From: Candidatus Ornithomonoglobus merdipullorum
GTDB lineage: Bacteria > Bacillota > Clostridia > UBA1381
Assembly (NCBI GenBank): GCA_018714695.1
Contig: DVNB01000021.1
Location: 1 to 54,172 of the forward strand
Direction: 5' to 3'
Length of the DNA stretch: 54,172 bases
Within the stretch, counting starts at the first letter, position 1. Every line of letters starts with the position of its first letter. A model generated the notes under the pieces. It worked only from the letters and a program-made list of their open reading frames with translations, had not been told where the DNA came from and ran no database searches. The position numbers and the translations under genes are program-made. Positions 34,950 to 42,923 of the stretch are shown piece by piece.

Positions 34950-36095
34950 ATGACAAACTCATATCAGAACGTTACTACAGATGCATTGCCTACAGTCGGT
35001 AAGCTCAGCATAATAAGTATGAAGGGCTGCGAACAGTTCACGGCGAAGATAGACAGCTATTTAAGGTCTATGCGCCGTGATACGGAAAACGTCGAGACAT
35101 ACGTCACTCATGTTACCTGTCCGAGATTCGGTACCGGAGAGGGCAAGTGCGTGATAGACGAGACCGTGAGAGGGCATGATGTCTACATTATCTGTGACTG
35201 CTTCAATTATGGCGTTACATATAATATGTACGGCTTCGACAACCACATGAGCCCCGACGATCATTATCAGGATCTCAAGAGGGTCATAGCCGCGATGGGC
35301 GGAAAGGCACGCCGCGTGACGGTCGTAATGATGATGCTTTACGAGGGCAGACAGCACAGAAGAAGCGGAAGAGAGTCGCTTGACGCGGCTATAATGCTTC
35401 AGGAGCTCACGCAGATGGGTGTTTCAAACATCATAACGTTTGACGCGCACGATCCTAGAATATCCAATGCGATCCCGCTTGACGGCTTTGACAATGTACA
35501 GCCGACATATCAGATGATAAAGGCCATAGCACATGCCGTTCCGGATATAAAGCTCAACAAGTTTGATACTATAGTTATCTCTCCGGACGAGGGCGGAATG
35601 GGCAGATGTATGTATTACAGCTCGGTATTGAAGCTCGATCTCGGAATGTTCTACAAGCGCCGCGATTACTCGAGGATAGAGAACGGCAAGAACCCGATAG
35701 TTGCTCACGAATATCTCGGAAGAGACGTTAAGGACAAGGATGTTATAATAGTAGACGATATGATCTCATCGGGCGAGTCGATGATAGACGTTGCAACAAA
35801 GCTCAAGAAGCAGGGAGCAAAGCGCATATTCGTATTTGCCACATTCGGTCTCTTTGTAAACGGGCTTGAGGTGTTTGACGACGCGTACGAGGAGCATATA
35901 ATAGATAAGATATTTACGACAAACTTAAATTACAAGCATCCGGGGCTGGAGTCGCGCGAGTGGTATTACGAGGTGGATATGTCCAAATACGTATCGCTCC
36001 TTATAAACACATTGAACCATGACGATACGATATCGCACCTGCTCGATCCTGTCATAAAGATCCAGAATCTTGTGGCAAAGCTCGGCAACAACTGA
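34950..36095 (+). CDS. prs: Ribose-phosphate pyrophosphokinase, long form
   Basis: 381 residues, about 65 longer than classical Prs (about 315). It makes PRPP from ribose 5-phosphate and ATP for nucleotide, His and Trp synthesis. Visible are the metal/ATP segment ITFDAHDPRI, the catalytic-loop-like FYKRRDYSRIENGKNP, and the PRPP-binding loop VIIVDDMISSGESM (classical DDxxxTGxT has become DDMISSGES). The N-terminal part is unusual (GKCVIDETVRGHDVYIICD). It belongs to a divergent Prs group I associate with Clostridia; whether it is the only PRPP synthetase cannot be seen here. AGAAGGAGAG precedes the ATG. Confidence 0.9.
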   Translation: MTNSYQNVTTDALPTVGKLSIISMKGCEQFTAKIDSYLRSMRRDTENVETYVTHVTCPRFGTGEGKCVIDETVRGHDVYIICDCFNYGVTYNMYGFDNHMSPDDHYQDLKRVIAAMGGKARRVTVVMMMLYEGRQHRRSGRESLDAAIMLQELTQMGVSNIITFDAHDPRISNAIPLDGFDNVQPTYQMIKAIAHAVPDIKLNKFDTIVISPDEGGMGRCMYYSSVLKLDLGMFYKRRDYSRIENGKNPIVAHEYLGRDVKDKDVIIVDDMISSGESMIDVATKLKKQGAKRIFVFATFGLFVNGLEVFDDAYEEHIIDKIFTTNLNYKHPGLESREWYYEVDMSKYVSLLINTLNHDDTISHLLDPVIKIQNLVAKLGNN

Positions 36096-36104
36096 TCATA
36101 AGCA

Positions 36105-36157
36105 TAAAAAAACAGTGTTAAGTATAAAAAACAGTGTTTTATACACAAAACTTAAAA
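36105..36157 (+). repeat. Tandem 20-bp repeat with hairpin potential after prs
   Basis: ATAAAAAAACAGTGTTAAGT is followed directly by ATAAAAAACAGTGTTTTAT. The second copy is self-complementary (AAAACAGTGTTTT core). It may act as a weak terminator for prs. Confidence 0.55.
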
Positions 36158-36184
36158 CTTTAACAGAATATTTACAATAACATA

Positions 36185-36213
36185 TTGATTTTTTCTTCGG
36201 TTCATGGTATTAT
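36185..36213 (+). promoter_or_regulatory. Promoter of the paired membrane-protein genes
   Basis: TTGATT (36185-36190), 17 bp, TATTAT (36208-36213). Leader length to the ATG is about 120 bases. Confidence 0.75.
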
Positions 36214-36234
36214 AGTACGTGTGCCAAACAGAAG

Positions 36235-36319
36235 ACGGACGATATGTGCCGAACTGCTGTTTTTTGAAACAGCAGTTTTGCTGTTTGACGGCAGTTTCAT
36301 GCCGGAACGAACCGTCCGT
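36235..36319 (+). ncRNA. Structured leader RNA with alternative hairpins
   Basis: ACGGACG (36235-36241) and CGTCCGT (36313-36319) close a domain. Inside, AACTGCTGTTT (36252-36262) and AAACAGCAGTT (36267-36277) form a perfect 11-bp hairpin followed by TTTT. AAACAGC (36267-36273) can instead pair with the downstream GCTGTTT (36280-36286). GGCA (36290-36293) and TGCC (36300-36303) give a third hairpin. I recognise no known riboswitch class. It lies between promoter and ribosome site (AAAGGAG). Confidence 0.55.
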
Positions 36320-36342
36320 AAAACGAAAGGAGTAAAATATAT

Positions 36343-36936
36343 ATGGCAAAGGGATTTTCATCAAACCGCAGGATAAGCGGAGTGAGCGTTATTATGACAG
36401 TGGTCATATTGGCGGTTCTGGTGCTCGGAGTGATAGCGGTTTGGGGAACTATTCAGGACAACTATAAGCAGAACAGGTTAAACAGCGGAAACGCTACGGC
36501 ATCTGAGATCGCGGACAGTATGGGAATGAGCTTTGATGATTTCCTTACGTATTACGGACTTTCCGCAGATGACGGGGTAACGGAGGATTCGAATATCCAG
36601 GAAACTATGGATGCGATGACGCTTGAGAACATGTCACTGTTCTATTGGGGTGTTGAGCTTACCGATGACGTATTTAACGCATTCAAGGCGGATCAGGGCA
36701 TCGGTGACGACGTGACAAAGGACACGAAGGATGCGGATGTAAAGGATAAGTATAACCAGTACCAGCAGGCGCAGCAGGAGGCAGCGGCGGCGTCCGAGGC
36801 TCCGGCAGACGCGTCGGCAGCAGCGGATACCGCGGATACTGCAGCGACAGACGCGGAGGCGGCGGCAGATACTGCGGCTGTAACCGAGGTACCGGTTGAA
36901 ACGGCTGCTGCGGCAGATGCTGCGGCTGCGGAATAA
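36343..36936 (+). CDS. Single-span membrane protein with Ala/Thr/Asp-rich tail (paralogue A)
   Basis: 197 residues, unknown family. A basic N-terminus (MAKGFSSNRRISG) and one transmembrane helix (about 15-37) lead to an extracytoplasmic acidic helical part. The motifs there are ASEIADSMGMSFDDFLTYYG, SNIQETMDAMTLENM and GIGDDVTKDTKDADVKDKYN. The final 55 residues are almost only Ala, Asp, Thr, Glu, Ser and Val. The same motif order occurs in the following gene. The tail looks like a disordered spacer. I cannot assign a function. AAAGGAG precedes the ATG. Confidence 0.75.
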   Translation: MAKGFSSNRRISGVSVIMTVVILAVLVLGVIAVWGTIQDNYKQNRLNSGNATASEIADSMGMSFDDFLTYYGLSADDGVTEDSNIQETMDAMTLENMSLFYWGVELTDDVFNAFKADQGIGDDVTKDTKDADVKDKYNQYQQAQQEAAAASEAPADASAAADTADTAATDAEAAADTAAVTEVPVETAAAADAAAAE

Positions 36937-36994
36937 ATAATAACGGAAACCGCATTGATCAATACGGATTTTCAGCGCAGGAAGGAATGGGAAT

Positions 36995-37948
36995 ATGAGC
37001 GAAGAGAACAAGAACGAAAACGAGCTTAACAGCGCGGCAGAAGAGGCTGTAAACGAGGAGACTGCCGCTGCTGCGGATACGGCTGCCGAGGAGACTTCCG
37101 CGGCTGAGGAGAATACCGCAGCCGGGACTGATGTGACGGATACGGCGGCTGAGGGACCGGCTGAAGGCGAAGGCGGCATAAACGAAGCGGATGCGCAGGA
37201 AGGCGGAGACTACGGCGAGGTGCCGGAGGGTATGTCGATCGCCGCAGAACCGGGCGAGGATGAGGCTCAGCCTGCGGCAAAGAAGAAGCCGGTCAAGCTG
37301 ATAGCCGGCATAGCAGCGGCTGTTGTGGTCATTGCTGCTGCGGTAACGGTGGTTGCTGTGAACGCGAGCACATGGTTCAATCCGTATAACAGAAATTATG
37401 TTGACGTTACCGGAAGAAATGCCGGTGAGGTCGCGGATATGATGGGAATGGATTTTTCGGAATTCCTCGAATACTATGATCTCCCGGAGGATCTGTCCGA
37501 ATCGACTTCGGAGTATGCTACAATGTACACGATCCCTGCGGGAACTTATGCGGAGCTGTTTGCCGGCGCGGATTTTTCGGAGCTGGCTGACGCCTTTGGC
37601 TGGGGAGATGACATAACAGAGGAGACCACCATCGGCGAGGCGATCGATACGATGACCTTAAACAGCTATTGCGGCGAAGACGGTGTTGAGGCGTTCAAAG
37701 AGGAGTATGGGCTCGGCGATGACGTTACAGGTGACACTCTTTACGGTGATGTTCGTCATCAGGTGGAGATCGTGCTCCAGGAGCAGTACCAGGCGCAGCT
37801 GAATCCGACGGATGAGCCTGAGGAAGAGCCGACTGAGGCGGCAACGGAAGCCGCTGCGGCTACGGAAGCGGCTGATGCGGCTGCAGCGGACGAAGCTGCG
37901 GCTGACGGAACAACGGATACTGCCGCGGATGCTGCAGCAGCCGAATAA
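36995..37948 (+). CDS. Single-span membrane protein with acidic tails (paralogue B)
   Basis: 317 residues, unknown family. An acidic, Ala/Glu-rich cytoplasmic N-terminus (about 1-98) and one transmembrane helix (about 102-122, IAGIAAAVVVIAAAVTVVAV) lead to an outer part. The repeats there are AGEVADMMGMDFSEFLEYYD, ADFSELADAFGWGDDITEET, TTIGEAIDTMTL and YGLGDDVTGDTLYGDV, ending with an Ala/Asp/Thr tail very like paralogue A. It starts 58 bases after paralogue A behind AGGAATGGG, and no terminator separates them. Both probably form one envelope system of unknown role. Confidence 0.75.
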   Translation: MSEENKNENELNSAAEEAVNEETAAAADTAAEETSAAEENTAAGTDVTDTAAEGPAEGEGGINEADAQEGGDYGEVPEGMSIAAEPGEDEAQPAAKKKPVKLIAGIAAAVVVIAAAVTVVAVNASTWFNPYNRNYVDVTGRNAGEVADMMGMDFSEFLEYYDLPEDLSESTSEYATMYTIPAGTYAELFAGADFSELADAFGWGDDITEETTIGEAIDTMTLNSYCGEDGVEAFKEEYGLGDDVTGDTLYGDVRHQVEIVLQEQYQAQLNPTDEPEEEPTEAATEAAAATEAADAAAADEAAADGTTDTAADAAAAE

Positions 37949-38049
37949 AAACGGAATATGCCGGAACTTCCGGCATTAAAGGAATTGAACAAGCAGATCC
38001 AAAGGGGCTGCAGCAAAATGCATAATTATCACTTTTTATGCATTTTGTC

Positions 38050-38103
38050 AACCCCTCCACCGCCGTACGGCGGTCCTCCTCCCCTTTCAGGGGAGGTTTT
38101 TTT
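38050..38103 (+). repeat. Intergenic palindromic repeat acting as terminator (copy 1)
   Basis: AACCCCTCCACCGCCG followed by GGCGGT, then CCTCCCC (38078-38084), TTTCA, GGGGAGG and T7. The last hairpin is a strong intrinsic terminator for the paired genes. The same 47-bp element occurs inverted at 42475-42521 with only a few differences. Confidence 0.85.
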
Positions 38104-38161
38104 ATGCCTTACATTCAACTGGATGCCATGTGCTGCATGCGGTTCATTATATATTCTCATA

Positions 38162-39040
38162 TCATGGTCGCAGAGCCTTTTTGCAGAGCATTATGAACTC
38201 GTGCATGCTCGGAGTAAGGTATTTGTTCTTGTGATAGATTATGTTGAGATCGCGCCGCAGCGGCTCGCGAAATGGGACGTTTGCCACGGCGCCGGTTTTC
38301 ACATCGTTTTCTATCAGCAGATACGGCAGAACGGCAACGCCCAGCCCTTCCGATACGCCTTTTACTATCGCCTGCGTGCTGGAGCTTTTCCATACCGGAC
38401 GGATGTTTATCCCGAGCGCGGCGAACAGTCTGTCGAGTATATCTCTGCCGGCGCTGCCCTTTTCGCGCATCAGAAAAGGTTCGGATGCCAGCATTTCAAG
38501 CGTCACGTACGGCTCGGAGGCAAGCGGGCTTTCGGGCGGGACTATCGCGGCAAGCTCGTCCTGCATAAACGGTATATGACAGAGCTCGGGGCTGTATGGC
38601 TGCGTCTCTATCAGACCTATATCTATGGTGTTGTCAAGGATACGGCTTTCAATCTCAGCGGAGTTGCTCACGGTCGCCTCCACGGTGACACCGGGAAAGA
38701 GACTGTTATATTGTTTTATCAGCGACGGCAGGATGTGGGTGCCTATCGTTATGCTCGTGCCGATGCGGACGGTGCCGATCGTGTCCCAGTTTTTTATCTT
38801 TTTTTCCATTTCCTCAAACAGCGAAACTATATGCAGCGCATAGCCGTAAAATTCCTTCCCGAGCTCGGTCGGCGAAATGCGTCTGCCGATCCTCTCGAAG
38901 AGGCGTACTCCGTAGTACGTTTCAAGCTCCTTTATCGCAAGGCTCACCGACGGCTGCGCAAGGTGCAGCTCCTCGGCGGCGCGGCTCATGCTGCTGTGCC
39001 GGAATACCGACACGAAGATCTTCATGTGGCGAAGTGTCAT
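38162..39040 (-). CDS. LysR-family transcriptional regulator
   Basis: 292 residues from ATG 39040 behind GGGAGGG. N-terminal helix-turn-helix: MSRAAEELHLAQPSVSLAIK and ELETYYGVRLFER. The periplasmic-binding-like effector domain runs from about residue 90 (GTVRIGTSITIGTHILPSLI). It is divergent from the chromate-transporter genes, with about 110 bases between, the usual layout when a LysR protein controls its neighbour. The ligand is unknown; CysB/CysL-like sulfur or oxyanion signals are one possibility (inference). Confidence 0.92.
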   Translation of the reverse strand: MTLRHMKIFVSVFRHSSMSRAAEELHLAQPSVSLAIKELETYYGVRLFERIGRRISPTELGKEFYGYALHIVSLFEEMEKKIKNWDTIGTVRIGTSITIGTHILPSLIKQYNSLFPGVTVEATVSNSAEIESRILDNTIDIGLIETQPYSPELCHIPFMQDELAAIVPPESPLASEPYVTLEMLASEPFLMREKGSAGRDILDRLFAALGINIRPVWKSSSTQAIVKGVSEGLGVAVLPYLLIENDVKTGAVANVPFREPLRRDLNIIYHKNKYLTPSMHEFIMLCKKALRP

Positions 39041-39091
39041 GGATGTCCCTCCCATAATGATTTTGTTATATATAATATATAATAATACTAT

Positions 39092-39120
39092 TTTACTTAT
39101 CAGTCAAGATGTATTATAAT
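39092..39120 (+). promoter_or_regulatory. Promoter of the chromate-transporter genes
   Basis: TTTACT (39092-39097), 17 bp, TATAAT (39115-39120), in an AT-rich region shared with the divergent LysR gene. Confidence 0.65.
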
Positions 39121-39153
39121 AATTAAGAAATAATGATGTGAGAGGAGATACGT

Positions 39154-39717
39154 ATGCAGAGCAGAAAAAAGGTGCTTATCAAGCTGTTTGTGTCAACGCT
39201 GTATCTGAGCGCGTTCACGTTCGGCGGGGGATATGTCATAGTCACGCTCATGAAGAAAAAGTTTGTCGACGAATATCATTGGATAGAGGACGGGGAGATG
39301 CTCGACCTCGTAGCGATAGCGCAGTCATCTCCGGGGGCGATCGCCGTTAACGGCGCCATAGTGGTCGGGTATAAGCTTGCGGGGCTTTTAGGCGCGCTGG
39401 TCGCGACTATAGCTACCGTGATACCGCCTTTTGTTATAATATCTTTGATATCGATGTTCTATAACGCGTTCAGGACGAATTTTGTGGTCAGCGAGATCCT
39501 TGAGGGGATGCAGGCGGGAGTCGGAGCGGTGATAGCGTCGGTCGTGTTCGATATGGGCGCTGATGTTGTGAGGGAGAAAAGCGCGGCGTCGGTGGTGATC
39601 ATGGCGGCGGCGTTCATAGCTTCATGCTGCTTCGGCGTGAACGTCATATACATAATAATTGCCTGCGCTTTGATAGGCGTTGTCAGGACGCTTGCGAAGA
39701 GGAGGAGAGAGAAATGA
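39154..39717 (+). CDS. Chromate transporter (CHR), short subunit 1
   Basis: 187 residues, half-size CHR protein. Family signatures: AFTFGGGYVIVTLMKKKFV near residue 20, AQSSPGAIAVNGAIVVGYK near 60, and several hydrophobic helices. Short CHR proteins work in pairs of opposite membrane topology, which fits the overlapping partner gene. It exports or moves chromate-like oxyanions; the natural substrate in gut Clostridia is uncertain. GAGAGGAG precedes the ATG. Confidence 0.93.
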   Translation: MQSRKKVLIKLFVSTLYLSAFTFGGGYVIVTLMKKKFVDEYHWIEDGEMLDLVAIAQSSPGAIAVNGAIVVGYKLAGLLGALVATIATVIPPFVIISLISMFYNAFRTNFVVSEILEGMQAGVGAVIASVVFDMGADVVREKSAASVVIMAAAFIASCCFGVNVIYIIIACALIGVVRTLAKRRREK

Positions 39718-40274
39718 TATATCTGCAGCTTTTTTACAGCTTTCTCAAAATAGGCATGTTCAGCTTCGGCGGCGGCTATGCCGCTATGCCGCTCATACAG
39801 GAGCAGATCGTCACTCAGCACGGCTGGCTGGGGATGAGCGAGTTTACCGATCTCATAACGATATCGCAGATGACTCCGGGGCCTATCGCCATAAATTCCG
39901 CCACGTTCGTCGGGATAAAGATTGCCGGGATAGGCGGTGCGCTTGCTGCGACGGCGGGCTGCGTACTCCCTTCGTGCGTGATAGTGACGATCATAGCGAA
40001 GCTCTATTTGAAATACAGGAACATGGATACCTTGCAGGGCGTGCTCGGCTCACTGCGCCCGGCGGTGGTGGCTATGATCGCTTCGGCGGGCGTTTCGATA
40101 CTTATAACGGCGTTCTGGGGAAGCGATGCGATAACTCTTGCCGGCACGAACGTGGGCCTTGTGGTGATATTTGCGGTGTGCGTCGCGCTTTTGCGGACGA
40201 TAAAGCTGAATCCGATACTTGTTATGCTCCTTGCGGGCGTTTTAAATCTCGTGTTCTCGCTCATCGGCTGGTGA
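39714..40274 (+). CDS. Chromate transporter (CHR), short subunit 2
   Basis: 186 residues from ATG 39714, which overlaps the stop of subunit 1 (ATGA); the longer frame lies inside that gene. Signatures: GMFSFGGGYAAMPLIQEQIV, ISQMTPGPIAINSATFVG and GCVLPSCVIVTIIAKLYLKY. Partner of subunit 1. Confidence 0.93.
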   Translation: MIYLQLFYSFLKIGMFSFGGGYAAMPLIQEQIVTQHGWLGMSEFTDLITISQMTPGPIAINSATFVGIKIAGIGGALAATAGCVLPSCVIVTIIAKLYLKYRNMDTLQGVLGSLRPAVVAMIASAGVSILITAFWGSDAITLAGTNVGLVVIFAVCVALLRTIKLNPILVMLLAGVLNLVFSLIGW

Positions 40275-40299
40275 GCCCGGCGGGAGCCGGATGTGAAAG

Positions 40300-40323
40300 C
40301 GGACATTCTTGTCCGTTTTTTTT
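40300..40323 (+). terminator. Terminator of the chromate-transporter genes
   Basis: CGGACA (40300-40305), TTCT, TGTCCG (40310-40315), then T8. Confidence 0.9.
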
Positions 40324-40382
40324 GTCCGATTTAGCGCGCTTGGGAGGGAGTGCCGAGCCGAGGCGCTCGCGGAGCAGGGATC

Positions 40383-40413
40383 AAAAATGCTCCCGGAAAC
40401 GGGATCCGGGAGC
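40383..40413 (-). terminator. Terminator of the flippase gene
   Basis: GCTCCCGGA (40389-40397) pairs with TCCGGGAGC (40405-40413); on the minus strand it is followed by ATTTTTG. Confidence 0.85.
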
Positions 40414-40422
40414 GGAAACGAG

Positions 40423-42189
40423 TTAGCTGTAAAGCCCGAGCTTTGTGAGGAATCTTAATATCTTGCCTCCGGCGGGCAGCAGGAGGATGTCGTCACGGCT
40501 GAGTATCCTGAATATCAGCACGAGCGTGATATATATGACCGCCGCCGCCGCTATGGCTATAAGCGATGCCGCAAGGTTCACCAGGTAGCCGCTGCCGCCC
40601 ATGAGCGTGAACAGGAGACGGTATATGACAAACGCCGCGCCGCCCATAATAAGACCTGCCGCCAGCGGCTTTAAGACATATTTCCCGAGGGTCAGCCGCA
40701 GCGGGATATAATGTATCAGCACGAAGAAGTTTACAAGAAACGCTACCAGCTGACATACGATCGAGGATATCGCCGCGCCGTAGATGTTTATCGAGGGTAT
40801 GCGTATGAGCGTGAGGTTCAGTATCACTTTGCAGACGCAGCCCGCGAGTATGCCTATGGCGGGAACATAGACCTTGCCTATCCCCTGCAGCGCTCCAGTG
40901 AGCGTTTGCGTGAGCGCGCTGAATATCAGCGATACCGACATTATGGCGAGCAGGTCGGCTCCGCTCGAAGCGGCGGGGTAGATGATGTTATATATCGGCT
41001 GCGCCATGACGATGTAGCCTATCGCGCAGGGCAGGACGAGCAGTATCGATATGAGAAACGAGTATGAGGTCTTGTCCGAGGCTTCTTTTCTGTCGCCCTT
41101 TGCAAGCGCCCCGGCGATCGACGGAACGAGCACCGTGGCGAATGCGATGTTCAGAGCAAGCGGCATGTTAAAGAGTGTGTCGCTCTTTGAGAGCATACCC
41201 GAGAGCGCGACAGCTTCGTCGTTGAGCTGCTCCGCCGTGGGGCTGAGGATCGCCGCCATGCCGTCGCGGGCGGGGATCATGGCCGAGAATGCAGCCTCTA
41301 TGCCGCGGGTTATCGTCGCGAGGTCCACGACCCTGTTGACTGCCGTTATGATCGATGCGAGAGAGATAGGCACCGAAAGCATGAGTATGGCTTTCATGAG
41401 CCGTCCCGTGGACGCCTTGAGCTCAGGGGCGGATGAGAGACGCAGCTGTTTCTCAATGCCCTTTCTGCGGCGCAGGTAGTATACGGCAAGATATGCGAAT
41501 GATATCATCGTCGCGATCGAGCTTGCCGCGTTTGCCCATGCCGCCATTATTTCGGGCGGCGTTGATGATGCGCCCGAGGCCTCGCTGTAGAACATGGTGA
41601 TCCTTGTGAGGAACATCATTATCGCGGGCATTGAGCCGACGGTCAGGACCACAAGCGCGATGGTGAGACCGGATTTGAATACTTGCTCAAGCATCTGTGA
41701 AAGACTTGTGGCTTTCATATCGCTGAGCCCCTGGAAGTAGCCGCGGATGACCGAGGAGACGCATACGAAGAATATTGAAGGCGCAAGCGCGCGCATTACG
41801 TACTGTGCGCCGTCCATATTCACGATATGTATTGCTATAAAGTCCGCGCCGAGATACAGCACGGCGGAGCATACGAAGCCTATAACGGCGAACAGCAGGA
41901 ATGCCGTTTTGAATATCCTGTGCGCCGAGCGGTGATCGCCGAGGGCGGTGCGCTCCGCGACCATTTTTGCGATCGCGTTCGGTATACCGACCGAGGATAT
42001 GGCCAAAAGCACCGTATAGACCTGAAATCCGGCATTGTAAAAGCCGTTTCCGGCGTCGCCGAATCCGTCGATGTTGGTTATGACCATCCTGTAAATGAGT
42101 CCGAGGACTTTTACCATTATCTGTGCAAACAGGATTATCGCAACGTTGCCCATGAACGAATGCGTCTTGTTTTCGTTTATCTTATCCAT
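40423..42189 (-). CDS. MATE/MOP-type polysaccharide or lipid-carrier flippase (SpoVB/YtgP-like)
   Basis: 588 residues from ATG 42189 behind AAAGGA; the 41-codon upstream extension has no ribosome site. About 14 membrane helices are visible. The N-terminus FMGNVAIILFAQIMVKVLGLIYR and the segments GIPNAIAKMVAE and RGYFQGLSDMKATSLSQMLEQ are typical of the SpoVB/YtgP (MurJ-related) branch of Firmicutes flippases. It likely turns over an undecaprenyl-linked wall or spore-coat precursor. Which substrate cannot be read. A single-gene unit. Confidence 0.9.
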   Translation of the reverse strand: MDKINENKTHSFMGNVAIILFAQIMVKVLGLIYRMVITNIDGFGDAGNGFYNAGFQVYTVLLAISSVGIPNAIAKMVAERTALGDHRSAHRIFKTAFLLFAVIGFVCSAVLYLGADFIAIHIVNMDGAQYVMRALAPSIFFVCVSSVIRGYFQGLSDMKATSLSQMLEQVFKSGLTIALVVLTVGSMPAIMMFLTRITMFYSEASGASSTPPEIMAAWANAASSIATMISFAYLAVYYLRRRKGIEKQLRLSSAPELKASTGRLMKAILMLSVPISLASIITAVNRVVDLATITRGIEAAFSAMIPARDGMAAILSPTAEQLNDEAVALSGMLSKSDTLFNMPLALNIAFATVLVPSIAGALAKGDRKEASDKTSYSFLISILLVLPCAIGYIVMAQPIYNIIYPAASSGADLLAIMSVSLIFSALTQTLTGALQGIGKVYVPAIGILAGCVCKVILNLTLIRIPSINIYGAAISSIVCQLVAFLVNFFVLIHYIPLRLTLGKYVLKPLAAGLIMGGAAFVIYRLLFTLMGGSGYLVNLAASLIAIAAAAVIYITLVLIFRILSRDDILLLPAGGKILRFLTKLGLYS

Positions 42190-42238
42190 AAAACTTGTCC
42201 TTTCGATTTTATGAGCCCGGAGGGCATGATCGCCAAAG

Positions 42239-42268
42239 CAGACGAAGCGGAGCCTCGTCTGTTTTTTT
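42239..42268 (+). terminator. Terminator-like hairpin in the flippase leader (plus orientation)
   Basis: CAGACGA (42239-42245) pairs with TCGTCTG (42255-42261), followed by T7 on the plus strand. No plus-strand gene precedes it, so it may stop antisense transcription or be a leader hairpin of the minus-strand gene. Confidence 0.5.
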
Positions 42269-42283
42269 GAGTATAGCAATTCT

Positions 42284-42312
42284 ATTATACGCCCAATGCG
42301 CGGCTTTTTCAA
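42284..42312 (-). promoter_or_regulatory. Sigma-A promoter of the flippase gene
   Basis: On the minus strand, TTGAAA (42307-42312), 17 bp, TATAAT (42284-42289). The leader is about 90 bases. Confidence 0.8.
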
Positions 42313-42474
42313 GTATTAATTTTGCCGAAATTGTTAATTTTAAACCGGTCCGGCTTTTGCGCGGTGATGCCGGACACTGGTGTTAATAAATTTAAAAACA
42401 GTCAGGACATTTGAGTGAGTTAAAATATTATAAATATTATATTAACAGTATGTGAAGGCGACAGATTGTGCAAG

Positions 42475-42521
42475 CCTCCCCTGAAAGGGGAGGGGAACCG
42501 CCAAACGGCGGTGGAGGGGTT
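42475..42521 (-). repeat. Intergenic palindromic repeat (copy 2, inverted)
   Basis: CCTCCCC/GGGGAGG and ACCGCC/GGCGGT hairpins followed by GGAGGGGTT. Its reverse complement matches 38050-38096 over 47 bp with a few changes, all but the hairpin loops conserved. Confidence 0.85.
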
Positions 42522-42543
42522 CGAACTGTAGTAAAGAAGGCGA

Positions 42544-42614
42544 AACCCCTCAGTCAGCTTCGCTGACGGGACATCGCCCGGCAAGCTGTCGAGTCCGATC
42601 CCCTTTCAGGGGAA
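42544..42614 (+). repeat. Related intergenic repeat (copy 3, variant body)
   Basis: It begins AACCCCTC and ends TCCCCTTTCAGGGGAA like copies 1 and 2, but its middle carries GTCAGCTTCGCTGAC and CGCCCGGC hairpins. This is a family common between genes of gut Clostridia (recollection). Confidence 0.7.
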
Positions 42615-42682
42615 CCTTGTCGTGCATTGCCGCTTCATGTTCATAAAAAATTCACTTATTCAAAAGCCGTGGGTCCGAGTGT

Positions 42683-42856
42683 ACACTATGCTGCACAGTG
42701 TGAGCTGCGTGCGGAACCGCATTGCGGCTGCGCTCTATGTCGCTTCAGTTGAAGACGGCACCGGGACCCCCCGAAACGCTAACACGTTTCGACCCCCTTG
42801 CCCGGATCCGACACGTCGGATCCGGAGGGAGGTCAAGACTGCGCAAGTTGGCGCAG
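42683..42856. repeat. Array of consecutive hairpins before hisS
   Basis: Five or more stems occur in 174 bases without a gene: ACACT/AGTGT (42683-42701), GCGG/CCGC (42711-42720), CTTC/GAAG (42743-42754), CGAAACG/CGTTTCG (42772-42791), CCGGATCCGA/TCGGATCCGG (42802-42825, extended by GACC..CCCT/AGGG..GGTC to 42791-42834) and CTGCGC/GCGCAG (42839-42856). The region 42190-43015 holds no convincing protein gene; besides this array it contains the flippase promoter, the repeats above and the hisS promoter. Confidence 0.7.
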
Positions 42857-42923
42857 ACGTTTCTGATTGACTGTGGATAGCAGCGCCGAAAATGAATAAA
42901 TGCTGAATTTTCCCGATTTTTAC

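Noticed and set aside
42510-42530. GGGGTTCGAAC resembling a tRNA T-arm
   Set aside because: No acceptor, D-arm or anticodon arm can be built around it; it is part of the palindromic repeat.
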